From Austropuccinia psidii (lineage: Eukaryota > Basidiomycota > Pucciniomycetes > Pucciniales > Sphaerophragmiaceae), in contig JALGQZ010000017.1 of assembly GCA_023105745.1 (NCBI GenBank), positions 1,460,001 to 1,524,000 on the forward strand: a stretch of DNA of 64,000 nt, written 5' to 3'. The translations under genes were made by a program, and so were the position numbers. Below are positions 11,501-22,733 of this stretch, piece after piece. How positions within the stretch are numbered: position 1 is the stretch's first letter; each line of letters starts with the position of its first letter. Under the pieces are notes generated by a model. The model was given only the letters and a program-made list of their open reading frames with translations. It did no database searches and was not told where the DNA came from.

Positions 11501-12284
11501 TTGTTATATCTCAAGACAAATCAAACCAACAGAAGCCAGATATGGTGCAAGCCAAATGGAGTGCTTATGTTTGGTATGGGCACTTGAGAAACTACACTAT
11601 TATCTTGATGGCAGTGTTTTTGAAGTGATAACTGACTGTAATGCCGTAAAATCACTTCTTAACATGAAAACTCCCAACAGACATATGTTGAGATGGCAAA
11701 TAGCCATTCAAGAATATAGAGGAAACATGACTATAGTTCATAAAGCAGGAAACATTCACAAGAATGCTGATGGACTTAGTAGATGGGCTTTAGCCAACAC
11801 TCCTGATAACCCAGCTTATGTACCTTTGGAAGCTGAACCACAGATTCCAAGTGAAGGAATTAACATAACTGATATTGGGACTGAATTCTTTGAAGAGGTC
11901 AGAGAGTCTTATAAACAAGACAAGAATTGCCATATCTTGACTTCTTTATTGGATAAAGACTGCAAAGATACATCTTTGGTTAATGCACTAGATGAAGTTT
12001 GGAAAAATTCCTATTCTGAAGGAAGATTTCACTTGTTTGATGGGATTATTTACCATAGAACAAAACATTCTTGTGTGATGACACTATGTAGTAGATTACT
12101 TATCAATACCATTCTTCATGAATGTCATGATAGTATTTACTATGGACACCTGTCAGAAGACAGAACACTTGAGAAAGTAAAAAACTGTGCATGGTGGCCA
12201 TCTTGGAGAAAAGAAACCATTGAATATTGCCATACCTGTGATAGATGCCAAAAAGCAAACAGGAGTACAGGCAAGAAATTTTGA
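7728..12284 (+). CDS. Element A gag-pol polyprotein, main part (Gag, protease, RT, RNase H, integrase N-end)
   Basis: This polyprotein makes the particle and copies the element. The first ATG is 7728 ([11 protein letters not shown]). Residues 1-259 are low-complexity Gln/Ser/Arg/Gly sequence, as expected where another frame overlaps. About 270-400 is charged and helical, possibly coiled coil. About 424-565 is the capsid-like gag domain ([10 protein letters not shown] to KCGGELEHA). A CX2CX4HX4C zinc knuckle lies at 616-629. The aspartic protease site is DTGA with Asp 737. Reverse transcriptase runs about 880-1170 with YIDD at 1084. RNase H begins near 1230 (LYIDACGDG), and the integrase HHCC zinc region is about 1460-1515. 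A TGA at 12282-12284 replaces a Gly codon seen in related copies (GKKFGMM in F) and cuts off the catalytic integrase. The frame continues unbroken after it, so this is a one-base lesion or a readthrough site. Confidence 0.93.
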   Translation: MVHTRNGSNYSVQPDGCGQGRGKTKSRSAKSSTRKTHLEDARVAPHSPRSVPTDFDVNSEPELIYGNISRAEPLSGGSNRNISMPVQKLVQSSQGRGVGNLPKPLAGGYELLLTHQELSGSGEDHRTLRRMEPPVLQRQGQKDKELVEEPKSFIHRPEERVGNDSSFGDRGTSGIYQLQTSSRSVQGQAQRTSKETERSQEPSRQGQRQSQLAQTLPTRVQDPQIGTFSRGQCLQYGQNSYGIHSQGAGKDEKDSSTQINDVHRSISVEIVKLESKLKQITLDINDLKKNDKQHSDWHQLTNITLESISNACERIENQCQNNDTEDPSIFKVNDRLKTLEDHVLQIVKNTNQFAIHLAKSDSERQKLKNDIIASVEQIHKNHEPHMPRHSTPLTEEKLSVKESLTPFLGENAYSARDIPKIEEWPAFSGEGEYNHIEFIRTIDMLQEDFNIPDEIIVGKLNCLFTRTAKKWYYKMRIDHGKHDWSWWKSEVITKWANNSWRFKMENAFESAIFNSEKDKPLTWFFKQKDRLSALHPDMSDTMINMKILRKCGGELEHAIKSRCVEPCSTEDYINAMEDIITRTRIGKTWIKNPIESKIVSKIPREERRPERPVLKCHKCGSTSHLANTCPKKTKINEVQVIEGIQCTEEKEESDQDSAVSEDTPVEDYPIENISAFFEVTEVHTHLPQYSEDCCNLINIQDARMCKTKPARGKGYTAGASCITSVLMSDIEAKVNLDTGAFCTCVGKDYLQIILPEWKNHLLPIEGVQFSSASNNMYPLGILDTNIVFPHPAGSVRMKTEIVVMDNCTSQHIILGNDYLNIYGIDINNHKDRYFTIGDNKRQKFAFSNMPKQISVVSSVKDTYKDEFVTNQLVEAQINQSLSPKMRNELINVLYTYKNAFASDNEPLGAIRGHEVDITLNIDRPYPPVLRRPAYPASPRAREALEKHIQELIQLGVLRKVGHNEEVEVTTPVIIAWHNDKSRMVGDFRALNTYTVPDRYPIPRIQETLTQLSKAKYITSMDALKGFHQNVLTPKAKKVLRIITHCGIFEYLRMPFGIKNSPSHYQRMMNTIFPTELSEGWLIIYIDDIIICFDSWSLHLERLAKVLHKVAEVNMKISLKKCNFGFEELKALGHVVSGLSLGIDKNKVAAVLLKPIPQNKKEMMSFLGFASYYRQHLKDFAILAKSLYRICDQQTVFEMTQERIKAYEKIKKALTEAPLLLMPDWNIPFKLYIDACGDGLGAALHQVQIIDDKPTEGPVCYISRQIKPTEARYGASQMECLCLVWALEKLHYYLDGSVFEVITDCNAVKSLLNMKTPNRHMLRWQIAIQEYRGNMTIVHKAGNIHKNADGLSRWALANTPDNPAYVPLEAEPQIPSEGINITDIGTEFFEEVRESYKQDKNCHILTSLLDKDCKDTSLVNALDEVWKNSYSEGRFHLFDGIIYHRTKHSCVMTLCSRLLINTILHECHDSIYYGHLSEDRTLEKVKNCAWWPSWRKETIEYCHTCDRCQKANRSTGKKF

Positions 12285-13430
12285 TTGATGATCCATATTC
12301 AAGAACCAAAATCCCCTTGGGAAGTTGTTCACATGGATTGGGTCACAGCACTTCCTCCAAGTGGTGACAAAAGTTATAATGCTTGTTTAGTCATTGTAGA
12401 CAGATATAGCAAAACTCCCACATTCTTACCATGTCATAAAGATGACACTGCTATGGATACAGCTCTTCTTTTATGGAGTAGAGTTATTTCTCATACAGGG
12501 TTATTTAAGAATATCATAAGTGACAGAGACCCCAAGTTCACATCTGCACTTTGGACCAATCTTCATAGATTGTTTGGGACTAAGTTATCATTCTCTACAG
12601 CATATCACCCTCAAACAGATGGGCTAGCAGAGAGGATGATTCAAACTTTAGAAGACATGATCAGGAGATTTTGTGCTTATGGATTAGAATTCAAAGACTC
12701 AGATGGCTTTACCCATGACTGGTGCACTCTGATACCTGCATTAGAATTGGCATACAAGACATCAGTCCATTCTTCCACAGGACAAACTCCTGCTATGTTA
12801 GAAAAGGGATGGAATCCAAGACTCCCAGCAGACACACTGAGAAAAGACTTGATTGACATTCATCCTACAGCTTCCAGCTTCAAATTAATGCTTGATAAAG
12901 TAAAACACCATGCAAAACAGAGTATGGATGATGCTTTTGATTATGCAAAACAGAAGTGGGACAAGAGTCATAAAGTACCAGACTTCAAAGTAGGGGACTT
13001 AGTTTTAGTTTCAACCTTGAATTTTAATAATATCAAAGGCCCAAAGAAACTTAAAGACTCTTATGTAGGACCTTTTGTTATTGTTGCTTTACATGGAACC
13101 AATGCAGTTCAGGTGGAATTGAGTGGTGAATTGGAAAATAAACACCCCACATTTCCAGTCAGCTTGATAAAGCCTTATCAACCAGCTGACAAAGAATTGT
13201 TTCCCTTAAGAAACCCAACTCCTTTAACTGTACCACCTGTGGAACAAAATGAAGACAAAAAGATAAAGAAAGTCATTAAAGAAAGGAGACTTAGGGGTAA
13301 AAATCAAAGAGAATATCTTGTCAGATATAGAAATCCAGTACATGAAGATGAATGGATGGCAGAATCAGAAATACCTGACTCAGATAAACTCTTAAGAAGA
13401 TTTAGACATGAAAGAAGGCCACAGGCCTGA
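12285..13430 (+). pseudogene. Element A integrase catalytic core and chromodomain-like tail, downstream of the TGA
   Basis: This is the same frame as the preceding polyprotein with no start of its own. Counting through the TGA, the catalytic triad is Asp 1537 (HMDWV), Asp 1599 (SDRDPKF) and Glu 1635 (GLAERM), giving the exact D-35-E spacing of retroviral-type integrases. Then come the basic DNA-binding region, the SH3-like segment (VGDLVLVS, GPFVIVALHG, HPTFPVSLIKPY) and a chromodomain-like tail (REYLVRYRN, EDEWMAESEIP, LLRRFRHER). It ends at TGA 13428-13430. It could be translated only by readthrough or from an internal start, so in this copy integrase is probably not made, although every catalytic residue is present. 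Confidence 0.88.
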
Positions 13431-13570
13431 ATATGTCTATAAATGTGCTTTGAATTACTTGATCTGAGTAATGTGAAGAGGTTGGACAGTGGACATTACC
13501 CCCCTTTGGGGCCTTATTCTTTTATCACTAATAAGATTGTAGTACAATTTTAGTTTTTGGTGGGAGGGAA

Positions 13571-15495
13571 TGTGAGCCTTGAGGTATATTTTACATACCC
13601 AAATAGGCCACAATTATCTTAAAAACAAATTTTGAATTATGCAAAACTCATAAGTCATGCATATATCCAAAATTCATCATTTTCAATTTCAGAAAAGATG
13701 AATAACTTTTTATTGAGTAAGTAAATCCATGGATTTAAGACCAGATTTGGATTCTACACAAAAATTCACCTAGGGTAGCTCCATAGAGTAAATAAGCTCA
13801 ATTTAAGTATTTAAGGTGGTAAAATGGAAAATACTTTAATACCACATCATTAATACCACATAAAAGATCCGTGAAAATTTTTGTTTTTCTTGATTTTTAG
13901 CCAAAATAATGGGAAAGTGAGAAATCCCATGTTACATATACACTAAGAATAGTGTTATGCATGTTTTGAGCACTTAATATTATGGTATTCTTACATGGAC
14001 TTTTGGTACACCCATAGTGGATATCTCACTTTAAGCTTAAATTACTATTTTGACGTAAAAATTAGGCAAGGGGGACAAAAGACATCAAAGAGAGCCAGGG
14101 TACCCAACTTCTGAGGCCTCAGAGGCGTGGATAGCTCCAGAGCATGGATCCATGGCTCATCTTGGCCCAATTGGTAAACTAAAACTCTTTGGGAACTTGG
14201 TTACCAAGTTACACCTGCTGTAATCATAAGAAAAATAGCAAATAACCTGCTATTTTGACGTGCCAAGGAGGTAATAAGCTACTTAGGCTCCTGTAACCAC
14301 GTCAATTCTTGATGACTTTCCATGACTAGACCCTAAAAGAGTAATTAAAACCCTTTTGGGATCCATATTCATTGATTTACCTCATAGCAACCAGCAAAAT
14401 ACTGCTATTTGCAATTCTACGTAGAAATGAGGTAAAAACTTCAAAAATTCATTAAAAATACAATTCTTAATGAATCTTCCTGAAACTTTCAGGACCAATG
14501 AAGAACTGTATTATCTATGGTACAACCAAAAAGAATTATGGTTTTACTAGTAAAATTAAAAGTTTTACCTACAGTCCATTTTTGACCATTCTACGTGAAA
14601 CACTGAATCTTCAAAAATTCACAGTAATTAAATTCTGTGATGAAATTGGCAATAACATTGATAACTTTGAGAAATCAATGATTATTTTATAATAAAAGAA
14701 GATTTACTGTTGTTACTCCTTTTATTCTTAACCATATTGGGGTTGGTAGTCACGTAAAAGCATCAATTAAGTAATTATGATAATCTTACGTGACAACAGA
14801 TGATGCAATCATTAATCCAAAAAGGTTTATTGTTTTCTCACTCACTGGTTTTTCAGTTTGCTCCATGGCACGCCTCTGTGAGCTGTTGTTGACTTAAAAG
14901 AAGCTTATTCTTGCTGTTTTTTCCATATCATCATCTTATCAATTTATTAAATCATTATTACCAACAAGTAAGTATTAGTTAAAGCTATTCTTAAGTGTTT
15001 TAAATCTTTCAAAATCATCCAGAAAGACGTGAAATCATAGAATCCAACTATAAATTGTTGTAATACTGTTATAAATCCTTTTGATCCCTTAAATCCACAA
15101 TTCCACGTCAAATTTCTCTACTCTTATCTATCAATAAGTTCTTTGGAGTATTAGTGAGTCATTTATTTTTAATTCTTAAAGTTTTTCTCTAGTAATAGTT
15201 TTCTTCAAGCATTATATTCATAATTATTCTTGTAAAAGATAATTATATATTAAAATAATTTTATTATTATTTTAATAAAGAAGTTTTTATTATTAAATTC
15301 TTCTTGTAATTGATTCTAGTAGACAATTACTTCTCACTGTTATAATCACTAGTAGTGTATAACACGTGAAAGAAATAATTTTATAATTATTTAATTGTGG
15401 TTATAATAATTTTTTATTATTATATTTCATAAGAACAGACATAGTACTGTTGATTAATAATAATATTATCATCAGTTTCATAGTCACATCTTACA
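13571..15495 (+). repeat. 3' LTR of element A (1925 bp)
   Basis: It follows the purine run 'ggtgggagggaa' and is about 99 percent identical by eye to 5220-7143. It repeats the TTCTACGTAGAA palindrome at 14415-14426. It is followed by the target duplication AATTC (15496-15500). Confidence 0.95.
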
Positions 15496-15671
15496 AATTC
15501 CTTCTTACTGTTATAATCACTAAAAGTGCATAGCAAATAAAGAAATAAGTAAACAATTATGTTTTATTCATTTGTGGTTATAATGAATTCCTTTATTATA
15601 TTTCATAAGAACAGTCACATTAATCTTGATTAATAGTTATATTATGAATAGTTTCATAGACAAATCTTACA
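15496..15671 (+). repeat. Older A-type LTR, right fragment
   Basis: This is the continuation of the LTR broken at 5219. It repeats the final section of the A LTR ('ttataatcac', 'gtggttataatg', 'cataagaacag', 'gtttcatag') and ends CTTACA at 15671. Confidence 0.75.
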
Positions 15672-16875
15672 TCATCACTCTTAGGCCTTCTGGTCATACC
15701 CCTTTTATTATGGGGGCTTAGGCCATTTGCGCCCCCCAGCCTGTGGGACACTCCAGGCCCCTTTTGGCTTAAATCCAATGAGGTCAAAGGGGTCCAAGCC
15801 CTTTGGTAATGGATTCCCTTATGGAAAAAAATGGCCATTTCCCCTTATGAAACACCCAATTCAGGCAGTGGCCCCTGGTAGCCACCAATCATACCTTTTT
15901 ACCAGATTTCATTAAGACCAAAAGACCCTTCCTTGACCTTTGGGCCCCGATTATTTCTGGACATCCACAATACTCAATATATGGTGGTATAAATCATTAT
16001 GCAAAAATCTTCCTCAAAATTTCAATGGTACCATTTTAAGGAACCAAATTCTTCATCTGAGGATAGGTCACCAGCCCTCAAACACAGTTTTTAAGGAATT
16101 TTTTCAAGGACCTCAATCCATAAGCCATGGGGGGTAATGAGTAGGACTTCAAGAAGGCCATTTGAGGACACAAATTACCTGGCCCATTCAGGTATTGGAT
16201 ATTTTCATTTATGCATTATTTCCCCAAGGATTTTCAAGGGATATTTAAGAGAAAGTTGTTCACATCAGTTTTCAAGGTATCAAAGATCGAACATTCCCTG
16301 GAAAACTGAATTCATACATACGCACTGCACTCAAGAAATCTCCATGGCATTGGCCCTTTTGAGCCAATTGAATTCAAATGATGTGGTCTTTACTACACTG
16401 AGTTTATTTCCCAAGATGGCCAAGGTATATTTCCCAAATTGGTCAATACAGTGTTCCACCATCAATACAGCTGGATTTTCAATCTTACAGGATCAGTCTG
16501 TTAGCTCTTCACATATACTGGCCACTCTTTCCTCTCCTGGGGACTTTTTCCCCAGCTAATTAATCTATTGCATTTATTTTCCTTTCATTTTTAAAGTAAA
16601 TATTTATATTTTGTAGTCAGTAATTTCCAACTCTTTCTTTTCCCATTGATGAATATTGGTGGTCATATCCTTTACTAATTCCATTGATTTTTCTGGAAGA
16701 TTGAAACAGTGAATAAAGGACTTACTTGGTTGGTGCTTTGGCCATTGACTTCCTAATTCTTATTTCTGCATATCTTGTACTTGCACTCTTATATCAAAGA
16801 AATGTATTCTTCCAAGTGATTTTCCTGATTGCTGAGTGCCAGGCCACTCTTGTTTTCTCAAGAGCCCCTGTGAAA
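15672..16875 (+). repeat. Degenerate C-type LTR fragment
   Basis: It follows the C LTR in order with heavy divergence. Shared landmarks are 'ggtcat..ttttattatggggg', 'atatatggtggtataaatcattatgc', 'cacatatactggcc', 'tttttccccagctaattaat', 'ggtggtcatatccttta' and the end 'gagtgccaggccac..gagcccctgtga'. The start is missing. Open frames of up to 140 codons here (such as 16137-16559) are chance frames in LTR sequence. Confidence 0.68.
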
Positions 16876-17981
16876 CTATTATTATAGATATTTATTTATT
16901 TTATTTTATTATATAAATCTGGGTTGAACTCTGAGGATATTGAATGGTATTGGGAGGTCCTTTTATACCAAATAAAGTCCTTCAAATTTATCAAAATTCA
17001 AACTATTGAATTACAAGTCCAGAATACTCTCAATAAGCTGAATTTAGAGATTTATCCTTGAATGAAAATAAACCTAATTTTGTAACAAGGTTTAGTGGCT
17101 ATTTTCAAAGGTTACAAAGCCAAAAAAAAGCTTTTTTGCTAAATTTTTCTCAATCTTTCATAATGGGAAATATTTACAAAGTTTAATCTCAAACAGCCTC
17201 AAATAAAGTTTTAGTATGGCTTTACACTATGGTTTCTGAAATTTTGGGGGATTTTTATGGGTAAAAAAATATTTATTTATGAGGTTTTGCCAGAATCCCT
17301 TTGTGCCACCTTTTTTTGTGGGGTTTAGCCTTTGTATTGATTAAAAGCCATACTATGGAATTGTTGACTCAGTTTGGAAAAGAATCAGATTCCCAGTTGG
17401 TCTTGAATTCTTAAGCCTTGAATTGGCTGATCACTATCCCAATGGATCAAGTTAGCTATGACCAGTCTGATGAAACTAGTCAGTTTAGCTGATTTTTTGA
17501 AAAAATCCCATAAAATTCCTTGGCTTCTATAGGCTCTCATCATCCTAATTTCCAAGGATTAAATTTTTTATGGTGACCAATATCAAAGGCATGATTCTCC
17601 ATATTAATTTTATCTTGTCTTGAATAAATTTATTTTACAGTTTAGCTCTTAAAAATCTAATTAATTAATTTCAGCCTCAAAGATTTAATTATTTTTAAAA
17701 TTTTAAAAAACTTCCAAGTTAAATTTGTCTTTTTCAAAAGAAATCCAAAACTTGGAAAACAAAATAATTGATTTCATCAAAAATTTCAAAAATAATCAAA
17801 AGAAATTCAACCTCTGCTAAATTTTTAGAATCTTAAGCCAAGGATGATCATCTCAAAATGAAATAATGATCAGTCAAACATCTTGAAAAACTCAAGATTC
17901 GATCTCGATCTCATTCTCGATTTCGTTCATTCAAAATTAATCTTCATCTTCATCAAATACTAGGACAAGATTAAAATTCTC
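16876..17981. other. Upstream region of GPC1 with an LTR relic
   Basis: No gene is seen. About 17160-17400 carries a worn match to the E-type LTR: compare 'tttagcctttgtattgattaaaagccatactatgg' spread over lines 17321-17360 with the block near 30490-30540. The last 100 bases before the gene are CT/GA-rich, with repeated 'tctcgat' and 'cttcat' words, which would be promoter and 5' leader. I could not place a TATA box with confidence. Confidence 0.5.
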
Positions 17982-19961
17982 ATGAAAATGTCAATCAACG
18001 ATTTCGACTCATCAAATCAGGATAAATCATCAACGTCGCCCTCAAATTTGTCTAATGATAATAATAATACACCCGATTATCTAATAAATTGGAAGGAAGA
18101 CTTATTCGGTGATGGTTTACCTTTTTATGATTTACTCGTCTTCATCGATTCTTATATCGATTTATTCAAACGTAGAACTCTAAAAACCTTAAAAGATGAA
18201 TTAGGATCTAGATCAAAACCTTTAAGAGATGAATGTTTATCTTTAGCAAAAGAAGCTCAAAACGTTTTAGAATCAAAATTCATCATTAACAACAATCAAT
18301 CAAATCATCATTCAAAAATTAAATCTAATCCTTCAAATTCATTAAAATTAAACCAAAAACAATCTCGATCTCAATCTCAATCTCAAATTAAAAATAATTT
18401 CAATTTACATTCTTTAGGTTTAGAATTTTATAATGGTATACATTTCAAAAAAAATTCAAACTTCGAAAATCTTAATAAAAATGAAATCGAATTACGTCAA
18501 TTAGCTGAAAGAGAACTTAAAGATTTCATTGAAAAATTAAAAATTAGAATTAAAAAAATTCAATCTCGTTGGAATGACTCAAAAAGTTGGTTAAATTCGT
18601 TAATTTAATTCAATTTAATGTTATTTAACATTGTTTTTTTTTTATAGCTGTTTCTTTAAGAGAAAAATCTTCCTTTTTTTTTGGCGTTCAAAACGTTTTA
18701 ATTACAGCCCTTTTATTGGCTTTTTGGCCTGAATACATTCCTCTATCTTATACTCTTCAAGCTGCTTATTAGTTAAGTTTAATCATTTTCTTTCATCAAT
18801 CAAAATTTAATAAAAAACTTTATCAATAAATTAATTACTTTTTTGGATTGCTTTTTTTTAAAAAATTAGTTTACCTCTAAGAATTTATACTTATCGCCGA
18901 TTAGCTTATCATTACTTTTTATTCGACCTTTGTTATGTCATCAACGGCCTTTGTTTAGTCTTCCTCTGGTTTTTTCCTTCTAACGTTTTACTATTCGAGG
19001 CTTGCTATGGTTTATCTCATGGCCCTTCGGCAATTGCCATCGCAACTTGGAGAAATTCCCTAGTCTTTCACTCAGTTGAAAAAGTCACCTCTTTATTCAT
19101 TCACATGTATGTGGAGCCCTGTCATTTTTGATTCAATCTTTCACTCCCATTCAAAATCTCACAAATCAATCTTCTGTGGCATTTTGTTCATTTTAGTTAC
19201 CCTGCCATTGTATTCACTGTCATTCGACATTTTTATCCAAATGCTTCCCGTCGCTATCCAGCATTAATCGGTTTAGAATCAATCTCATTAAGTAGAACAT
19301 TAATCATTTGCTCAACAATCTATATAACTTGGCAAACCTTATATTACCGATTCGTCATTGTTGCTCGTGCTCAAAAGATTGCTCAAGAAGGCCGTCCAAC
19401 CTCATTTACTTATCTCTTAAACTCAAAAACGGGCTTGATTTCAAAACTGCTGAGAAGTGTCAAACCTGAATGGAGAGCAAATGGCTTCATGATCGCTCAA
19501 TTCATTTATACATTGGTGACAATGTTGCCTAGTTTATTATGGTTCTACCAATCAAAAACTTTATCCGGTTTGTTCTTGTGGTTTATGTTTTCAGTGTCGG
19601 TTTGGAATGGAGCTTGTAAGTTATTAAAATTTCCTTCAATAACAACAATTTCAGCCGTAAAGCATTGAATGGTTTTTTAGCGTTCTATATGGAAGTTTTT
19701 GGAAGACGATTTGAAAAAGAACTCAAAAAGTTGAAACAAGAAATTGATATATTAAATCCGAATGAAAATGGCGATCTCAATGACGTCGGTTCAGCCTCAA
19801 CTGATGAAGAACCAAAATCAACACCTAATAATCATCAATCCCAATTTGATAAAGTATTGTCAGAAGGACAAGTAACCAAAGTCACTGAAGAAGAAGGATT
19901 TGAAGACTTGAAGAATCAAATTTCTAACTTGAATCAAGAAAATCATTTAAAACAGGAATAG
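17982..19961 (+). CDS. GPC1: Glycerophosphocholine acyltransferase (Gpc1 family), five exons
   Basis: Members of this family (formerly DUF2838; founding member yeast YGR149W) transfer an acyl chain from acyl-CoA to glycerophosphocholine, making lyso-phosphatidylcholine in membrane lipid remodelling. Exons that keep frame are 17982-18585, 18648-18771, 18870-19106, 19197-19615 and 19681-19961, giving 554 residues. Introns are 62, 98, 90 and 65 nt, all GT..AG (donors GTTGGT, GTTAAG, GTATGT, GTAAGT). Residues 1-201 are a soluble N-terminus with a low-complexity Asn/Ser/Gln insert near 104-150. From residue 205 come the family hallmarks: REKSSFFFGV, PLRIYTYRR, YHYFLFDLCYVIN, GLSHGPSAIAIATWRNSLVFH, EKVTSLFIHIYP, then hydrophobic membrane segments and GASFYMEVFGRR. 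The tail (about 480-554) is acidic and coiled. It is the only host gene seen in the window. Confidence 0.93.
18586..19680 (+). other. GPC1: GPC1 introns 1-4 (18586-18647, 18772-18869, 19107-19196, 19616-19680)
   Basis: Each intron was placed by keeping the conserved family motifs in frame across it. Phases are 1, 2, 2 and 1. Intron 2 is needed because the exon otherwise hits TAG at 18770-18772. Intron 3 joins FIH to YPAIVFTV, and intron 4 joins WNGA to FYMEV. Acceptors are TATAG, TTAG, TTTTAG and TTTTAG. Confidence 0.85.
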
Positions 19962-21347
19962 TATTAGACCAAATTTTTGGTTTTTTGTAATATACTTTAT
20001 ATTTGGATTGTTTGTTTATATTATAATGATTTTTTTTAATACAACTTGATGTATGAAAAAAGCTAAATTTTTAAATAGCTTCAAAACAAGAGATAAGCTA
20101 ATCACAAATTTCCGTTACACTCTTAAAGAGCGTAGCTTTTTTAGAGGGGCATAGATACCATGTATAAATCTAGATTTTGGGCTTTTTTTTTTCTTAAATA
20201 ATGCTGCATGTTTGTAACTTTTTAAAAAGATAATCATCTTCTACTATTCAAAAGTTAAGTTTCTTAATGATTTACAATTACTTGATTTTAGGCTTTTTTT
20301 GCATCTAACAACTTTTTCCTCATCTTCCATTTTGCTGATCAAAGTCGTCAGCCAAACTTTTTGTGATGCTTTGCATACTACATAATATATATATACTGGA
20401 TGAAAAATGACGTCGAGCATTTTTCAAAAAGTCATTGAATGCCAAACGAAGTACATAAAGTATGGATGAGACCTGTAGAGGAGAGATTCAATAAGTTTCC
20501 CCCTTTTGAGGGAAATGAATCATTTTCTGTGGTAAAAACTTATTCGGGCTAACTTTACAAAAATGTAAGACTTACTTTATTAGTTTAACAGTCCTGAAAA
20601 TATCATAATGTTGATAATATCGCGATTTAAATGCGTCTTATATTAAATTAAAAATTAGACAAAAATATAAAACTAGATTGTTGAATTAGGTGTCTAGTGG
20701 TACTCAATTTGACAAAAACTTGTCTAACTTGTCTATCTCTGACTACTAGACAATTACAATTTTCTTGAAAAAGTTGCACTTTTGATCATCACCTTGATTC
20801 AAATTTTGATTGTGAAATTTTTGTTTTGATTTCATCGCCTGCGCCTTCTCTTTGATATAATATATCTCATTTAAAGGTATGTTATGTTTTTTTTGATAAA
20901 GAATTCAAAAAACAAATTGAGTTTTTTCTTTTTATGTTTTTTATTTAGAATGCATTTGGAGGTAATAAGTTGTATGAATAAATGTAATTTGGATTCTTTT
21001 TTTTCTTATAATTAATTTAATTCTTCTCTTGCAATAATAACTCCATCCTTGAACATGATCACATGAAGGCTAACAAGATCAACACTGAGACTAAAGAATT
21101 GGCACAAATGCTTTCATATTCAACTCAAAATTCTCAATTTATAAAGAATTATTATAATGAAATTTTTTCATAAATTGTAACTGAATCCAACTTCAATGAT
21201 TAGAATTTTGAATATATATATATAATTTTTTGGATTAATTTTTGAATTTTTGTTTTGATTTTTTATCAATGTTATTTTAAGTAAGAAAATTTGTTTAGTG
21301 ATTCAAAGAAGTCATATTTAAGAATCAAGAAATTAATATTTAATTAA

Positions 21348-21350
<3 letters not shown>

Positions 21351-21378
<28 letters not shown>
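21351..21378. repeat. T28 homopolymer
   Basis: A run of 28 T directly followed by AG. Confidence 0.9.
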
Positions 21379-21488
21379 AGTTTAACCCAATATATTCATT
21401 CAAATGAATCTCAACTTTAATAATTCAAAAATTTTAAATAAAAATGATTAAATTATTAAACAAAATTTAAAATAAATTTTCATTAAGA

Positions 21489-21489
21489 A

Positions 21490-21518
<29 letters not shown>
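21489..21518. repeat. (AAT)n microsatellite
   Basis: About ten perfect AAT units. Confidence 0.9.
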
Positions 21519-21520
<2 letters not shown>

Positions 21521-21693
21521 TAAAATTAGATTAAAAAATTAATAAAAAGAAAATTTAATCAAATTATTTAAAATTAAATTTTTCATAATTTAATTAATTA
21601 AAAAAAATATTTCATTATTTAATTTTTTAAAAATAATATTATATCATATATTAAATTAATTCCAAAAAAAACTAATTAATTAAAAAATTTATT

Positions 21694-21733
21694 AAAAAAA
21701 AAAAAAAAAAAAAAAAAATTTTTTTTTTTTTTT
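21694..21733. repeat. A25-T15 palindromic tract
   Basis: Twenty-five A are followed at once by fifteen T, a perfect inverted repeat able to form a 15-bp stem. Length in the assembly may not be exact. Confidence 0.85.
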
Positions 21734-21969
21734 AAACTATAAAATTTAATTATTTAATAAATTAAAATAATCAATTGAATTAATTTTAAGAAATTTTCTA
21801 AATTATTAAATTAAATCTATAATAATAAATTTAAATTAAAAAATAATATAGGTATGAGATTAAAAAATCAATAAAGATAACACTTAGCCAATTTATTTAG
21901 AAGAAAAGCTTCATGATTTAAATACATGTTAAATAATTTAGGTAAGTGAGAAAATCTTTCACTACTTGA

Positions 21970-22733
21970 TGTCACAGGGGCTCTTCTAAGTGAAGAGGGC
22001 CTGGCACTCAGTAAACTGGGACTCACTTATGGAGGGCTTAGGATATGGTAAGAAAGAAATACACTTAAGAGTGCAAAGAGATGAATTACTAATAAAAGAA
22101 ATATAAGAAAAGCAGAAACAAAAGAATAAGAGTAAGAAATAGAAGAGCCAACCACAAAAAAGTCCAAGTTCACTGTTTCAACCTGTCAGAATGAAAAGAG
22201 AAGGGTTAATAAGGATATGGATACCCAACTCATACTGTACAGGAAAAGAAAGAAAATGAAAAGACTAAATTAATATTAAATAAATATAATACCCAAAATA
22301 AGGATAAGAATATTCATAAAATAATAAATAAACTAAATTATTTAACTGGGGAAAAGTCCACAGGGGGGAGAAAGAGGGGCTGGTATATGTGAGAATCACC
22401 AGCCCTGATCCAGAAAGAGAATTTTCATGAGAGGATTGAATGATTGAATTGAGTCTGGCCAATGCAGGCACTGTACAGTTGTATAGAACCTGTACAAGAG
22501 TTGTGGTGGAGTTGAGTGATCATAAAGTTTCATAATGGTGTATCCAAACTGTATTGGGTGAATCCAACATGTACAGATGTTGACAGGCTGTATTGAAGTA
22601 CCAAGCTGTATGCATGTTTCAGCAAGGAAGATTGCTGAAACTGAATGCTGATGAAAATAGTGGATCTGCTGATTTGAGGTGTTTGAGTGGGTGTATTAAT
22701 GAATACCCTTACCCCTGGTGAGTGGTTGTTACA
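21970..22733 (-). repeat. 3' LTR of element D (764 bp)
   Basis: On the plus strand it reads TGTCACAGGGGC..GGTTGTTACA, so on the minus strand it runs TGTAACAACC..TGTGACA. It matches the split 5' LTR at the other end of D. It holds a 16-base local duplication near 22013 that the 5' copy lacks. Confidence 0.88.

Larger units (their letters stand above)
5220..15495 (+). mobile_element. Element A: near-intact Ty3/Gypsy LTR retrotransposon
   Basis: It has two LTRs (5220-7143 and 13571-15495), both TGTGAGCC..CTTACA, flanked by the duplication AATTC at 5215-5219 and 15496-15500. By eye the LTRs differ by roughly 20 substitutions and one single-base indel, about 1 percent. Directly after the 5' LTR comes 'tttgggggcctggccgtg', the probable primer-binding region. 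Before the 3' LTR is the purine run 'ggtgggagggaa'. One 1902-codon gag-pol frame (7728-13430) fills the inside and is broken only by a TGA at 12282-12284. An overlapping second frame occupies 7742-8505. The element is inserted in an older LTR of its own kind. Confidence 0.95.
19962..21964. other. AT-rich intergenic region downstream of GPC1
   Basis: No convincing gene is seen. From about 21200 to 21900 the sequence is nearly pure A/T with long homopolymers. A 35-codon frame at 21063-21170 has no neighbours or motifs to support it. The right end (21965-21969, CTTGA) is the left target duplication of element D. Confidence 0.6.

Noticed and set aside
12282..12284. The TGA in A considered as a programmed readthrough site
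   Set aside because: F and B have a sense codon at this position (Gly in F), so a point mutation is the simpler reading. I did not see a readthrough context shared with other copies.
15727..16559. Several plus-strand frames up to 140 codons downstream of element A
   Set aside because: They lie in a C-type LTR fragment and align with non-coding LTR sequence.
21063..21170. 35-codon frame downstream of GPC1
   Set aside because: Too short, no homologue recognised, no promoter or splice context.
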